Part shown: positions 1-7,421 of the stretch, in pieces
Numbering within the stretch: position 1 is the stretch's first letter
Layout: each line of letters starts with the position of its first letter
DNA from: a virus
Strand: one strand, 5' to 3'
IMG/VR virus record: IMGVR_UViG_3300034073_005389
Coordinates: 248,001-312,000 of that record
DNA length: 64,000 nucleotides
Made by a program: the position numbers and the translations under genes
Notes under the pieces: generated by a model
What the model was told of the DNA's origin: nothing
The model's database searches: none
What the model saw: only the letters and a program-made list of their open reading frames with translations

Positions 1-106
1 GGACTCTCAAAATTACAAAGTAAAATCTTTGATTTTGTGGAGTTGTAGGCGGATAATCTTTAAAAGGAATAATTTCGTATGGCTTCCAATCGTTTAACAT
101 ACCCAT
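1..106 (-). CDS. Hypothetical protein, 5' part only (runs off the window)
   Basis: Open frame reading leftward from an ATG at 106, beginning MGMLNDWKPYEIIPFKDYPP, and still open at base 1, so only about 35 residues are visible. A good promoter (TTGACA, 16 bp, TACAAT at 135-108) lies directly upstream and its -10 box almost touches the ATG, so either the message is nearly leaderless or translation starts further in. No family recognised. Confidence 0.6.
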   Translation of the reverse strand, partial: MGMLNDWKPYEIIPFKDYPPTTPQNQRFYFVILRV

Positions 107-107
107 T

Positions 108-135
108 ATTGTAATTATACATAAATTAGTGTCAA
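108..135 (-). promoter_or_regulatory. Sigma70-like promoter
   Basis: On the minus strand TTGACA (135-130), a 16-bp spacer and TACAAT (113-108). The -35 and the spacer length match the other promoters in this window. It reads into the gene that leaves the window at base 1. Confidence 0.6.
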
Positions 136-184
136 GGCAGGGTTTAATTTTATTAAATAGAGGCTGCCCATATGGCTACCATTT

Positions 185-367
185 TCATGAACTTTCTCCT
201 TCTAAAGCTAGATCGGCTACTTTTTTAGCTTCTTTCTTAAATCTTTCCATATCTTTACGAGATGGGGTAATCCTAGCTTCACTATTTTGAAAATGATAAT
301 ATTGAGTAGAAATATAAGAGCTATAAATAGCAAGCCACTTCATTTTTTGGTAGTCTTCGTATGTCAT
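185..367 (-). CDS. Hypothetical protein, 60 aa
   Basis: Short charged protein without a recognised domain; the C-terminal half is lysine/glutamate rich and probably helical. Its start overlaps the end of the upstream gene by 4 bases, so it is translationally coupled in a minus-strand operon. Function unknown. Confidence 0.6.
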   Translation of the reverse strand: MTYEDYQKMKWLAIYSSYISTQYYHFQNSEARITPSRKDMERFKKEAKKVADLALEGESS

Positions 368-975
368 TGCTTAACCTCAAACCTTTTATCTAAAGCCGTC
401 CTAATCTTTCTCATCATTGCGATGTTATCTTCTGCATCGAATTGACCTTCCAAATGATCTGCACAATCAAGCAACAAATCTCTTAAACTTTCAATTTCGT
501 CTTCTTTAGTATTTAATTTTAAATAAAGATCTGTTTCCATCTCTCCCATGTTATGAGAGGTTTGCTTGGCAGCCTCAATAGCTTTATCTCTTTCAAATTT
601 TAACAACTCCATTTGCTGTTGATAAGTAGGTGGCGCATGAATGTCTTTGACGCCATTAGCAGCAATATTACAGTATTCTGTAAGCAAATTATTCTGCTCG
701 CATAATTCACGCAATAACTCAAACCTAACTGCATACCATTCTTCAGTATGCTGTCTAGAACGTGAATCGCTGATTAGCATATCAGCGTTGTTTCGCAGTT
801 CAATTAATAGAGAGATGTCTTCATTTTTCTGAAAGCCTTGACCTAAATCTTTGGGAATCCAAGGTCCAGGAGTAGCCGCCCTATTTAATCTTTCTAGATT
901 AAGAAGCTTTTCTTTATGAAGTTTCCAGCTTTGATTTCTTTTCTCAATCAAGCCCATTCTTTTAATATTAGACAT
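364..975 (-). CDS. Hypothetical protein with an ATPGPW motif, 203 aa
   Basis: Mostly helical, charged protein. Near residue 35 it carries RAATPGPW, followed by an acidic, leucine-rich stretch that reads like the phage and plasmid family of ATPGPW proteins (short hypothetical proteins with a later 'lisdsR' helix region). The family has no known biochemical role. The C-terminal 80 residues are predicted coiled coil by heptad pattern. It overlaps the next gene by 4 bases and is 3 bases from the previous one, so it belongs to the same operon. Confidence 0.65.
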   Translation of the reverse strand: MSNIKRMGLIEKRNQSWKLHKEKLLNLERLNRAATPGPWIPKDLGQGFQKNEDISLLIELRNNADMLISDSRSRQHTEEWYAVRFELLRELCEQNNLLTEYCNIAANGVKDIHAPPTYQQQMELLKFERDKAIEAAKQTSHNMGEMETDLYLKLNTKEDEIESLRDLLLDCADHLEGQFDAEDNIAMMRKIRTALDKRFEVKQ

Positions 976-978
976 AAT

Positions 979-1215
979 TTACTCAATCTTTTTACTCATC
1001 TTATTTAATTTTTCTAATAAGATATCTCTTTCCTCTACTATAGCTCCGCCACAATTACATCCATCATAATATGTTGGGCAATCTTCTAAATTTTTATGGT
1101 TTCCATGATAACATTCTTGCCAGAAATCGATTTCTTCTTCTGCAGTCATACAATCTTGGCAACGCAATTTATTATCTAAATAACTATCACAAATCCTTGA
1201 AGGATGTGGGGTCAT
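979..1215 (-). CDS. Cysteine-rich hypothetical protein, 78 aa
   Basis: Has eight cysteines, among them CQDC near residue 19 and DGCNCGG near residue 52, plus several histidines, so it probably binds zinc. The last 20 residues form a charged helix. No family recognised. It sits three bases upstream of the ATPGPW gene in a tight minus-strand array. Confidence 0.6.
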   Translation of the reverse strand: MTPHPSRICDSYLDNKLRCQDCMTAEEEIDFWQECYHGNHKNLEDCPTYYDGCNCGGAIVEERDILLEKLNKMSKKIE

Positions 1216-1242
1216 ATTAAATCTCTTTTGCTCGAAGAAAAC

Positions 1243-1452
1243 TCATAGATAATCAATCCATAATCTGTAAAATGCCAAATTTGTTTTAGTTAATTGAAAA
1301 GCCGACCAACCACCCCAAGTAACCCTAAATTCCCTGCCATAACAAAGATTATGTTGACTTTTGGAAAGGGCAAGATAGGGTTGATCATATCTATCTTTGC
1401 CACCGTGAAAACATAATCCTAGAAAAAAATAAGCAAAAACTTTAGGCTTCAT
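1243..1452 (-). CDS. Hypothetical protein, 69 aa
   Basis: Begins with a hydrophobic stretch (VFAYFFLGLCF) that could be a membrane-associated or signal-like helix, followed by an aromatic-rich body including RVTWGGWSAFQL. No family recognised. The start overlaps the end of the upstream gene by 11 bases. Confidence 0.5.
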   Translation of the reverse strand: MKPKVFAYFFLGLCFHGGKDRYDQPYLALSKSQHNLCYGREFRVTWGGWSAFQLTKTNLAFYRLWIDYL

Positions 1453-1669
1453 CTAATTCAATCCTTGTCAAGTAAAGAGCAGAAGAAAAATAATTCATTA
1501 TATCTTTCTTTGATTTGTCTTTTAGATTGCCGTAGAAGGATGGAAATGTTGGATCGCTCATTAATTCAGAAATAAATTCTTTTAACCATTTGTTGTAAGT
1601 TAACTTACTGGAAAAATAGTGGCGCTTAACGTCACCATCATGCCACATATAGATATGTTTCTTACTCAT
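1442..1669 (-). CDS. Hypothetical protein, 75 aa
   Basis: Read from the ATG at 1669 (MSKKHIYMWHDG), which overlaps the stop of the preceding gene as TAATG; the longer frame needs a TTG start inside that gene and is less likely. Aromatic and lysine rich, no recognised domain. Confidence 0.6.
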   Translation of the reverse strand: MSKKHIYMWHDGDVKRHYFSSKLTYNKWLKEFISELMSDPTFPSFYGNLKDKSKKDIMNYFSSALYLTRIELDEA

Positions 1670-2331
1670 TATTTTGGTTCCCAAATAATCTTAATTCTAC
1701 CATCGCGCTTACATTGGCTATAGCTCTTTAATGTGCCCCAATCTTCAGGCTCTTCGCATTCTGCGTGAGTAACAAATACATATTGCTGACCTTCTTGCGT
1801 TTTCTCAACGCTAGTAACAACATAAGTTGTCTTGTCCCGAATAAATACTGTACCAATTTTAGGCTCAACAAATCCACATCTTTCAGCATCTAATTCTAGA
1901 CCATGCAATGAATCATATAGTGATCCATAATCATATGATACTGGATAAGCTTTAGATGATACTTTAAACTCATTCATGCTGGGCTCAATATCAATTGTAC
2001 AGCCCTCTGGATAAAGCTCTCTAATCCATTTCTCAACAGCATCACAATTTTCTCTCATCTTCTCTTCCTTTTTTAAGAGAAGATCTTCTTGATCATTGAC
2101 ATCTGAATATTTATTGTATGTGTGCAATCTGTCAGCAAAAGATGCTTTCTTTAAGCGAATTACTTTGGTACGAAATCCAGAATTTGTAAATTCATTTGCC
2201 TTTTTCTTCGCATCTTCTTGATGAGAAAACCGAAATGCTTCTTTTTGGCTTTTAACAAAAATATATGTTGGTGCGAATTCTTTTTTGTAATAACAATTAT
2301 CAGATAATCTTTTAATAACCCATTTTTTCAT
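1669..2331 (-). CDS. Hypothetical protein, 220 aa
   Basis: First gene after a TTGACA promoter at 2382-2355. Residues 1-60 are strongly basic (MKKWVIKRLSDN onward) and the middle contains a charged helical region; residues 140-215 look like a small beta domain (FIRDKTTYVVTSVEK). No family recognised. Ends TAATG-coupled to the next gene. Confidence 0.65.
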   Translation of the reverse strand: MKKWVIKRLSDNCYYKKEFAPTYIFVKSQKEAFRFSHQEDAKKKANEFTNSGFRTKVIRLKKASFADRLHTYNKYSDVNDQEDLLLKKEEKMRENCDAVEKWIRELYPEGCTIDIEPSMNEFKVSSKAYPVSYDYGSLYDSLHGLELDAERCGFVEPKIGTVFIRDKTTYVVTSVEKTQEGQQYVFVTHAECEEPEDWGTLKSYSQCKRDGRIKIIWEPK

Positions 2332-2354
2332 AATGAAATCCTTTATCTAGCACC

Positions 2355-2382
2355 AAGTTAAATTTTAAAAATAGCCTGTCAA
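2355..2382 (-). promoter_or_regulatory. Promoter upstream of the 2331-1669 gene
   Basis: TTGACA at 2382-2377 with a weaker TAACTT 16 bp downstream (2360-2355). A perfect 16-bp palindrome, TTAATTTATAAATTAA (2390-2405), lies just upstream and could be an operator or A/T-rich upstream element. Confidence 0.5.
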
Positions 2383-2409
2383 GAGGGCGTTAATTTATAA
2401 ATTAATACG

Positions 2410-2910
2410 TCACTTTAAACTTTTTTGCAAAGCTTTTTCTGCTTGAGCCAAACGCTTTTCTAAATTTTCTTTATGAATCTTTAATTGCTCTAAATCATAA
2501 ACTTGTTTTTGCGCAGCATAAACTTTCATCTTTTCTTTATATTCCGACATATCTTTCAAATATTGCGCATAGTTTTTCTCATAAGTCTCCATCTTAGACT
2601 TATATTGCTTCATCTGCTTATCATAATTTTCATTCTCTACATCCTCATACCAAGACAAATACATTTCCTTAATCTCTGCATCATCATCATATGCTGATGC
2701 CCTAACAGATAAACTAATTTCATTTTCTGGAACATTAATTTGGTTAGCGGCAGCAATAATGTCAGATAAAGAAAAAGACATTGTAGAGGCATAAGAACCG
2801 CCAAAAGAATATGTCCTCTCCACCCCTTTTAATGTTTTAGAAGGTGGATGTGGTTTATATGGAGAAGAAGGTAATCTAGGCTCTTTAGGTGCTTTCATTT
2901 TGTTAGCCAT
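2410..2910 (-). CDS. Coiled-coil protein, paralogue of 11153-10674
   Basis: The N-terminal 30 residues are rich in proline and lysine (KEPRLPSSPYKPHPPSKT). A small region with TYSFGGSY follows, then an acidic segment containing SYDDD-like residues, and the last 80 residues are a long charged coiled coil with many KxYE repeats. The gene at 11153-10674 has the same order of parts (proline/lysine-rich start, acidic DDD patch, YxKQxKxYE coiled coil), so the two are paralogues about 8 kb apart. Role unknown; a scaffolding or nucleic-acid-associated role is only a guess. Confidence 0.65.
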   Translation of the reverse strand: MANKMKAPKEPRLPSSPYKPHPPSKTLKGVERTYSFGGSYASTMSFSLSDIIAAANQINVPENEISLSVRASAYDDDAEIKEMYLSWYEDVENENYDKQMKQYKSKMETYEKNYAQYLKDMSEYKEKMKVYAAQKQVYDLEQLKIHKENLEKRLAQAEKALQKSLK

Positions 2911-2916
2911 AACTTT

Positions 2917-3309
2917 CTATTTCTCTAATCCAGTTAATTGGATAAGTGTTTTGCTCAAAAATACAGTTAACGCAGTTTTATTTAATAAAGACATTTTCGT
3001 ATCTTTATTAACTTCATCCATAGAAGCTATAATAATCTCTTTAGCCTTTTGTATTCCCGTAGAATAACCATCTTTAACTCCTTGAGCATAATTAAGTAAT
3101 TCAGTTTTCTGAACTTTTTTCTTAACTTGTTTGGTAGTCATAGATTTATCTTGCGGAATAGGTCCTTGGCTGTTTAAGCGAGAACTATCTCCTGATACAA
3201 AAGAAGGTTGATTATCACAACGATTACAACCAAAAACATCGAAGGTTTTACCTTCAAGAAGAAAAGAAGTATGCTGGATTTGACCAACAAGGCATTTATT
3301 GCAATTCAT
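2917..3309 (-). CDS. Zinc-ribbon hypothetical protein, 130 aa
   Basis: The N-terminus has two cysteine pairs, CNKC at residues 3-6 and CNRC near residue 29, a likely zinc ribbon. A lysine-rich linker and a helical C-terminal half follow. No family recognised. It lies between the intron-containing tRNA-Asn gene and the coiled-coil gene, all on the minus strand. Confidence 0.6.
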   Translation of the reverse strand: MNCNKCLVGQIQHTSFLLEGKTFDVFGCNRCDNQPSFVSGDSSRLNSQGPIPQDKSMTTKQVKKKVQKTELLNYAQGVKDGYSTGIQKAKEIIIASMDEVNKDTKMSLLNKTALTVFLSKTLIQLTGLEK

Positions 3310-3345
3310 ATAATATAATAATGATTATGTAATAACTAACTGATT

Positions 3346-3621
3346 TGGCTCCGACTCCAGGATTCGGACCTGGGACCCGAGAGTTACAATCCTACTTCGG
3401 CTTTCGCCGCCCTCTAAATTGAGGTTCGTAGTCTGGACTATCCCATCACCCGTTCTGGGTGGATCCATTATAGTCTCTGCACCTTCCCTTATCGGGCTTG
3501 GCTCAGGATTGCCATATCTTGCGATGAAGGGTTCCCTGAATTTCGGATCTTTTACACCAATTATCCCTAACTGGCGCTGCCACTAACAGCTCTCTGCTAC
3601 TACCAACTGAGCTAAGTCGGA
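3346..3621 (-). tRNA. tRNA-Asn(GUU) interrupted by a group I intron
   Basis: Exon 1 is 3621-3586 and exon 2 is 3386-3346. Spliced, they give a 7-bp acceptor stem (TCCGACT/AGTCGGA), discriminator G and an encoded CCA, D arm GCTC..TAGC, anticodon arm GAGAG-CUGUUAA-CUCUC with anticodon GUU, and T arm CCAGG/CCTGG. Discriminator G and GUU both fit asparagine. The D loop has one extra base and one mismatched D-stem pair. The intron lies between U35 and U36 of the anticodon. It is the only tRNA here with an encoded CCA. Confidence 0.9.
3387..3585 (-). ncRNA. Group I self-splicing intron in tRNA-Asn, 199 nt
   Basis: Shows the conserved core in order (minus strand): P-like AAATTCAGGGAA, Q-like GGCAATCCTGAGCCAAGCCC, R-like GGTGCAGAGACTA and S-like GATAGTCC, with P7 formed by GACTAT and ATAGTC. 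P1 pairs exon GCTGT with intron GCAGC, giving the required U-G wobble at the 5' splice site, and the last intron base is G. The core matches my memory of the cyanobacterial tRNA-Leu intron (subgroup IC3). At 199 nt it is compact and encodes no protein. Confidence 0.88.
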
Positions 3622-3635
3622 AAAACTTACAACTA

Positions 3636-4244
3636 CTATATATTGTATTTCTCTTTTATTTTTTTAATAAAAGCATAGGTAGTGGATTTTGATCTATTAT
3701 ATCTTAATGCTATTTCTTTTACAGACATAGACTTTATTATGTCTATCATGATCTCATCACTATCCCACACAGATTTATATATCACCTCATCGCTACATTT
3801 TCTTGAACAAAAATTTCTTTTATTTTCAGCAGACTTATATACTTTAATTTCTTTTTCGCAATTAGAACATTTCTTGAAAACTGATCCTATATCAATCTTT
3901 TTTTCTGGAACAATTTTTCTTAAATTTTCATAAGTCTTTTCATTATTAATTTTATCTAAAATGTCATGAACTTCTCCATGACAATTTGAACATAATAATT
4001 CACACTTATCTAATTCTAATTTAATTTTTTCCCAAGATCTAATATTTGGATTAGAGATAGTAAAATCTTTTTGCTGCGGATCAATATGATGAAAAACTAA
4101 AGATCGTATTGATTTAGAATATCCGCATTTACTACATGCGCCGCCTTTATACTCTATAGCTTTTAATTTTAAAGCTCTACGACTTTCACTTATTCTCCAA
4201 CGTAAATAAATCTTTCTCTCTGAAGTTAATTTCCTTTTTGTCAT
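3636..4244 (-). CDS. HNH endonuclease, probably homing
   Basis: Read from ATG 4244 (MTKRKLTSERKIYLRW); a GTG at 4298 would add 18 residues. After a basic region comes CSKCGYSK, then the HNH core FHHIDPQQKDF and LLCSNCHGEVH, the usual zinc-bound HNH arrangement. A second treble-clef-like finger (CSNCEKE ... FCSRKCSDE) and a C-terminal helix-turn-helix (VKEIALRYNRSKSTTYAFI) would read DNA. The gene ends 14 bases upstream of the intron-bearing tRNA-Asn on the same strand, so it may be the nuclease that moves that intron, although it is not inside it. Confidence 0.85.
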   Translation of the reverse strand: MTKRKLTSERKIYLRWRISESRRALKLKAIEYKGGACSKCGYSKSIRSLVFHHIDPQQKDFTISNPNIRSWEKIKLELDKCELLCSNCHGEVHDILDKINNEKTYENLRKIVPEKKIDIGSVFKKCSNCEKEIKVYKSAENKRNFCSRKCSDEVIYKSVWDSDEIMIDIIKSMSVKEIALRYNRSKSTTYAFIKKIKEKYNI

Positions 4245-4294
4245 AATAGTATGACAATTTATGTATACAGCTAAGCTATATCGTAAAATTTTTA

Positions 4295-4531
4295 TCACAT
4301 TTTATGTGAAACATAATTTAAAAAGAAATTAGCTACATCTAATGAATTATTAAATAACTTATATCCCATTAATTGTTTTGGATTACCATGAGGATTAAAA
4401 TATTCTTCATATTCTACTTTCCACATATTTTCTTCAATACATTTAACAGTAATACAATTACTATAACTTATATCGATTTCTAATTGTATTATCTGCTGTA
4501 ATATTTCAGCAGTTAATTGTTCAGGTTTCAT
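4295..4531 (-). CDS. Hypothetical protein, 78 aa
   Basis: Small acidic protein beginning MKPEQLTAEILQQIIQLE, helical at the N-terminus, then a short beta-rich part. No family recognised. Its start overlaps a 53-codon frame upstream, and both lie downstream of a strong promoter at 4721-4694. Confidence 0.55.
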   Translation of the reverse strand: MKPEQLTAEILQQIIQLEIDISYSNCITVKCIEENMWKVEYEEYFNPHGNPKQLMGYKLFNNSLDVANFFLNYVSHKM

Positions 4532-4682
4532 TTTTACTATGTAAAGTAATAAGTATGTTAAACCGCCAAAAGTCTAAGCTAATTTTATAATCATAATTAT
4601 TAAATTGTTTTGACATAATGGGAAAGATAGTAATACTTCCAATATTACCTAATCTATAAAATTTAGACTTAAACCGTTTCAT
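4521..4682 (-). CDS. Possible small protein, 53 aa
   Basis: ATG at 4682 opens a 53-codon frame (MKRFKSKFYRLGNIG onward), aromatic and basic, ending 11 bases inside the next gene. The promoter -10 box ends only about 12 bases upstream, so the leader would be about 5 bases and the frame may instead be a long 5' untranslated region of the 4531 gene. Both readings are possible. Confidence 0.4.
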   Translation of the reverse strand: MKRFKSKFYRLGNIGSITIFPIMSKQFNNYDYKISLDFWRFNILITLHSKNET

Positions 4683-4693
4683 AACTTTTCACT

Positions 4694-4721
4694 AGTATAA
4701 CGCTTGTGGCGTGAGTGTCAA
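4694..4721 (-). promoter_or_regulatory. Strong sigma70-like promoter
   Basis: TTGACA (4721-4716), exactly 16 bp, TATACT (4699-4694). One of the best matches to a consensus promoter in the window; drives the 4682-3636 genes and probably continues to the tRNA-Asn. Confidence 0.7.
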
Positions 4722-4730
4722 GGGCTGCAA

Positions 4731-4979
4731 TTATTTAGTAATGATTTGCTCAAAGACTCGACTAAAACCTCCAGAATTGTATTCCCAAGCTGAATGCGGT
4801 GCGTAATCTGGATCATTTCTATCTAACATATCAATAAAATAAAAGACTTCACCTAAATTACAATTTTTAGAAAAAATTTCTTGAGGATCTCCTTCACAAT
4901 CGCATACAAGAATAAAACCTTTAACTGGACCAGTATGAGTCCGAGTAATGTTTGTAGATGAATTGATTTTTTCACTCAT
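4731..4979 (-). CDS. Hypothetical protein, 82 aa
   Basis: Read from ATG 4979 (MSEKINSSTNITRTH), one base after the stop of the upstream gene; the longer frame would overlap it. Contains a likely beta-rich middle (GFILVCDCEGD). No family recognised. Confidence 0.6.
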   Translation of the reverse strand: MSEKINSSTNITRTHTGPVKGFILVCDCEGDPQEIFSKNCNLGEVFYFIDMLDRNDPDYAPHSAWEYNSGGFSRVFEQIITK

Positions 4980-4980
4980 A

Positions 4981-5295
4981 TTAAGGCTTTTTCTTTCCAA
5001 AAAGGTTTTCCCATCTATTTACCCACCATTTCATTTGACCAATTGTTGAAGGAGGTACAGAACAAAAATCTCCATGATATGGAACATGCTGTCCTCCTTT
5101 TTTCTCCTTAGAAGCAATAGCTGCTGTAAAAATTTCACAAATAGCTTCTAACTCATCCCAATAGGTATCCCTTTGGCACCATGGGCATGAAGCTGCTTTT
5201 TCGGTTGCTCCATCCCATGGAATCCAATGAGCCTCATGGGTTTCACAATAACGAATCATAGATGCATTATAAGATTTTACTTCCGAATTACTCAT
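4981..5295 (-). CDS. Hypothetical protein with CPWC motif, 104 aa
   Basis: Read from ATG 5295 (MSNSEVKSYNASMIRYC), overlapping the upstream stop by 8 bases. Contains CETHEAHW and SCPWCQRD, four potential zinc ligands near the N-terminus, then a helical, tryptophan-rich C-terminus (MKWWVNRWENLF). Probably a small zinc-binding phage protein of unknown role. Confidence 0.6.
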   Translation of the reverse strand: MSNSEVKSYNASMIRYCETHEAHWIPWDGATEKAASCPWCQRDTYWDELEAICEIFTAAIASKEKKGGQHVPYHGDFCSVPPSTIGQMKWWVNRWENLFGKKKP

Positions 5296-5509
5296 CTGCC
5301 ATCTCCAGCATACCTTCAAGGAAATCCATCTCAATATCTCCTAGAACAACTGTGTACCTATAGGTATTATACAAGGGATTAACCTTACAGACTACACCAG
5401 TTTTAGTAGTCAAGCCTGAATGTCTCATAATATATGAGAGTGCCTGAATAATACGAACTTTATCACCTACGTTGAAGTTAGGTGGTGGACTGGATATTGA
5501 TTCACTCAT
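5288..5509 (-). CDS. SH3/KOW-like small protein, 73 aa
   Basis: Residues 12-65 read as a small beta barrel: FNVGDKVRIIQAL, then GVVCKVNPLYN and YTVVLGD, the pattern of KOW- or SH3-like barrels that bind nucleic acid or protein. No specific family. Sits in the operon with the CPWC gene downstream. Confidence 0.6.
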   Translation of the reverse strand: MSESISSPPPNFNVGDKVRIIQALSYIMRHSGLTTKTGVVCKVNPLYNTYRYTVVLGDIEMDFLEGMLEMADE

Positions 5510-5512
5510 ATT

Positions 5513-6055
5513 TTACCTATCTATATCTTTTGTAAGTCCATCAAGCCATATTTCATCTTCACATCTTCTATATAATTCAAATTCGTAATATTTTTTAAAA
5601 TGTTCAGGATTATAAAAATTTTCTCTATTAGGAGCGGTAAAATGACGATTCAAAAAATCTAAATGTTTTTGATATTCTGTATCATTTTTTTGATTGTACC
5701 TATGACCAACAAATTTATAACCCAAAGATCGGCAAATAGTAATATCATCCCCAGAGTCATTAAAAATGAAAATATCTTTAGGAGAAGTATTTTTACAAAA
5801 TTCAAATAAATCTGGAGCTATTCTATTAACAACGTAATCTTTTACTTCTTGTTTTTCTTCATCAGAATACAAAGAAATATCTTTATCAAAGACTCTACTA
5901 TAGCATTCTGTCATAATATAATTAGTAAGATACTCCAAATCTTGGAAGCACTCCTTATCATCATTTAAAGCATGCCAACCACCTTTACCTAAATCATAGG
6001 CGGTTTTATTGTGACGATTAATAATGTAATATTCGATTCCCATATTGAAATACAT
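5513..6055 (-). CDS. Hypothetical protein, 180 aa
   Basis: Contains MGIEYYIINRHNKTAYDLGKG near the start, then an acidic helical body and a tyrosine-rich C-terminus. Starts are possible at 6055 or 6043; the second matches the clearer beginning of conserved-looking sequence. Resembles a phage hypothetical family that begins with this motif, without known function. Confidence 0.6.
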   Translation of the reverse strand: MYFNMGIEYYIINRHNKTAYDLGKGGWHALNDDKECFQDLEYLTNYIMTECYSRVFDKDISLYSDEEKQEVKDYVVNRIAPDLFEFCKNTSPKDIFIFNDSGDDITICRSLGYKFVGHRYNQKNDTEYQKHLDFLNRHFTAPNRENFYNPEHFKKYYEFELYRRCEDEIWLDGLTKDIDR

Positions 6056-6058
6056 GCC

Positions 6059-6238
6059 TCACATTACTAAATGTTTGTCACTTTTAAATTCGGTGATAAC
6101 TTCCCAAAGTAACCCAAACAAGCTGGCGTTATAATGCGCATACATTCCATAAAATAAGACCCAACATGGACCTGGAGAGATTATGCCAGGATCTTCAAGA
6201 TGAATAGAAAAGAAACGGTTGTTAAAATTATATTTCAT
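6059..6238 (-). CDS. Small hypothetical protein, 59 aa
   Basis: ATG at 6238, stop at 6059, filling a 186-base gap between two genes with 3 bases on either side, which favours it being real. The sequence begins MKYNFNNRFFSIHLEDPG and has a hydrophobic aromatic middle (CWVLFYGMYAHYNASLFGLL) that may associate with membranes. No family recognised. Confidence 0.6.
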   Translation of the reverse strand: MKYNFNNRFFSIHLEDPGIISPGPCWVLFYGMYAHYNASLFGLLWEVITEFKSDKHLVM

Positions 6239-6241
6239 ATA

Positions 6242-6526
6242 TTAATCTCGATCTGTATCTAATTGTAAGTAGGGAGGTTCAGATTGCAAACATTTGACAA
6301 TATATTCTCTTAATAATGGAGCGATTTCTAATTCATCGACTTCTACATCATTACAAAACTTATGCTCATCGCATCTATAAACAGATGTTCTGAATTCAAT
6401 GCCTTTATCTTCTTCAGAATAAAGCTCATAACGAGTAGCTAAAGATGAGCAAGATATTCTGTCACATTTGGGTAGTGACATAATTATCTTTTTAGCTAAA
6501 GCATATTTGGTATGAATATCAATCAT
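6242..6526 (-). CDS. Hypothetical protein, 94 aa
   Basis: Contains spaced cysteines and histidines (CDRISCSS, YRCDEHKFC), possibly a zinc site, in an otherwise acidic protein. No family recognised. Part of the continuous minus-strand array. Confidence 0.6.
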   Translation of the reverse strand: MIDIHTKYALAKKIIMSLPKCDRISCSSLATRYELYSEEDKGIEFRTSVYRCDEHKFCNDVEVDELEIAPLLREYIVKCLQSEPPYLQLDTDRD

Positions 6527-6537
6527 AATTATCCTTT

Positions 6538-6810
6538 TTATAAGGCAAAGTTTTTACTTTTAAAAATGTAAAAACTTTTTACTCCCTCATAATCATGAGT
6601 ACCGATTCTAAATCCTATTTTATGTAAATGATCTGCCCAAATATAATGAACAGATTTTTCTGATTGTAGGCAATCATAGTTATAACCATCCATATAAATC
6701 CAGCAACCATCTTTTTCAGGCTGCCTGAAACCTTTATTTGGTCCAGATTTGATGACTGGTTGAGAACTTACTGATTTTTTTGTTTTGTCCTTACCTAAGG
6801 TTTCAATCAT
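6538..6810 (-). CDS. Hypothetical protein, 90 aa
   Basis: ATG at 6810 (MIETLGKDKTKKS) is preferred over a TTG three codons upstream. Basic N-terminus, aromatic C-terminus with WIYMDGYNYDC and VKSFYIFKSK. Function unknown. Confidence 0.55.
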   Translation of the reverse strand: MIETLGKDKTKKSVSSQPVIKSGPNKGFRQPEKDGCWIYMDGYNYDCLQSEKSVHYIWADHLHKIGFRIGTHDYEGVKSFYIFKSKNFAL

Positions 6811-6815
6811 AAAAG

Positions 6816-7169
6816 TCAAATATTACTAATAATTTCAAAATTGATTTGATGTAACTTGGCACGATTAATCATATCTTTTGTGCCTCTGCTAGATTCTATA
6901 TCCTGATGAAAAGCTATTACTAATTCTGGATTAGTTTCATCAATCATTTTTTGATTTCTTTTAGGTCCTGCTGATTTACCATGTTTATTCCATTCAGCAG
7001 GAAAACATTTAATGTTGAGCCCAAGTTTCTTGGCAACAGAATCAGCAATCATATCTGCCCCTCGACAACCTCCATGTACAATAGTTGTACTAGAAGGTAA
7101 AGATTGTAATCTTTTATAGACAATATCTATATCAGTCCAATCTCTAGAGCCGCAAACTAAAACTATCAT
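6816..7169 (-). CDS. SLOG-domain protein (DUF2493/YspA-like)
   Basis: 117 residues of a Rossmann-like SLOG fold: the opening strand MIVLVCGSRDW, the glycine motif VHGGCRGADMIAD near residue 31 and GPKRNQKMI near residue 68 are the hallmarks of DUF2493 proteins, predicted to bind nucleotides or nucleotide-derived signals. Such genes are common in phages and plasmids; the ligand is not known. Overlaps the downstream start closely in the minus-strand operon. Confidence 0.85.
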   Translation of the reverse strand: MIVLVCGSRDWTDIDIVYKRLQSLPSSTTIVHGGCRGADMIADSVAKKLGLNIKCFPAEWNKHGKSAGPKRNQKMIDETNPELVIAFHQDIESSRGTKDMINRAKLHQINFEIISNI

Positions 7170-7411
7170 GGTAATTTATTCCTCGTCATTAGAATTAATT
7201 TTTTTATAGAATCATTAGCAAATATTTGAGCATGTTTTTGAAATATATTATTCAATGCCTCGCAAACTGGTTGGCAATTTTTAAAAATTTTATCTCGAAA
7301 AACAACAACAAAATTATCTTTGTTTTCAGGATCTTCCAAAGAAACATACCATTCATCGTCTATTATGTCATGTATTAATTGGAATGGAAATAAAATATCT
7401 TTATCTTTCAT
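7166..7411 (-). CDS. Hypothetical protein, 81 aa
   Basis: ATG at 7411 (MKDKDILFPFQLIHD) is preferred over an upstream TTG. A mixed protein with DEWYVSLEDPENKDNFVVVF, a small beta hairpin, and a helical end. Its stop overlaps the SLOG gene start by 4 bases. Confidence 0.6.
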   Translation of the reverse strand: MKDKDILFPFQLIHDIIDDEWYVSLEDPENKDNFVVVFRDKIFKNCQPVCEALNNIFQKHAQIFANDSIKKLILMTRNKLP

Positions 7412-7421
7412 TTTGAGCAAG

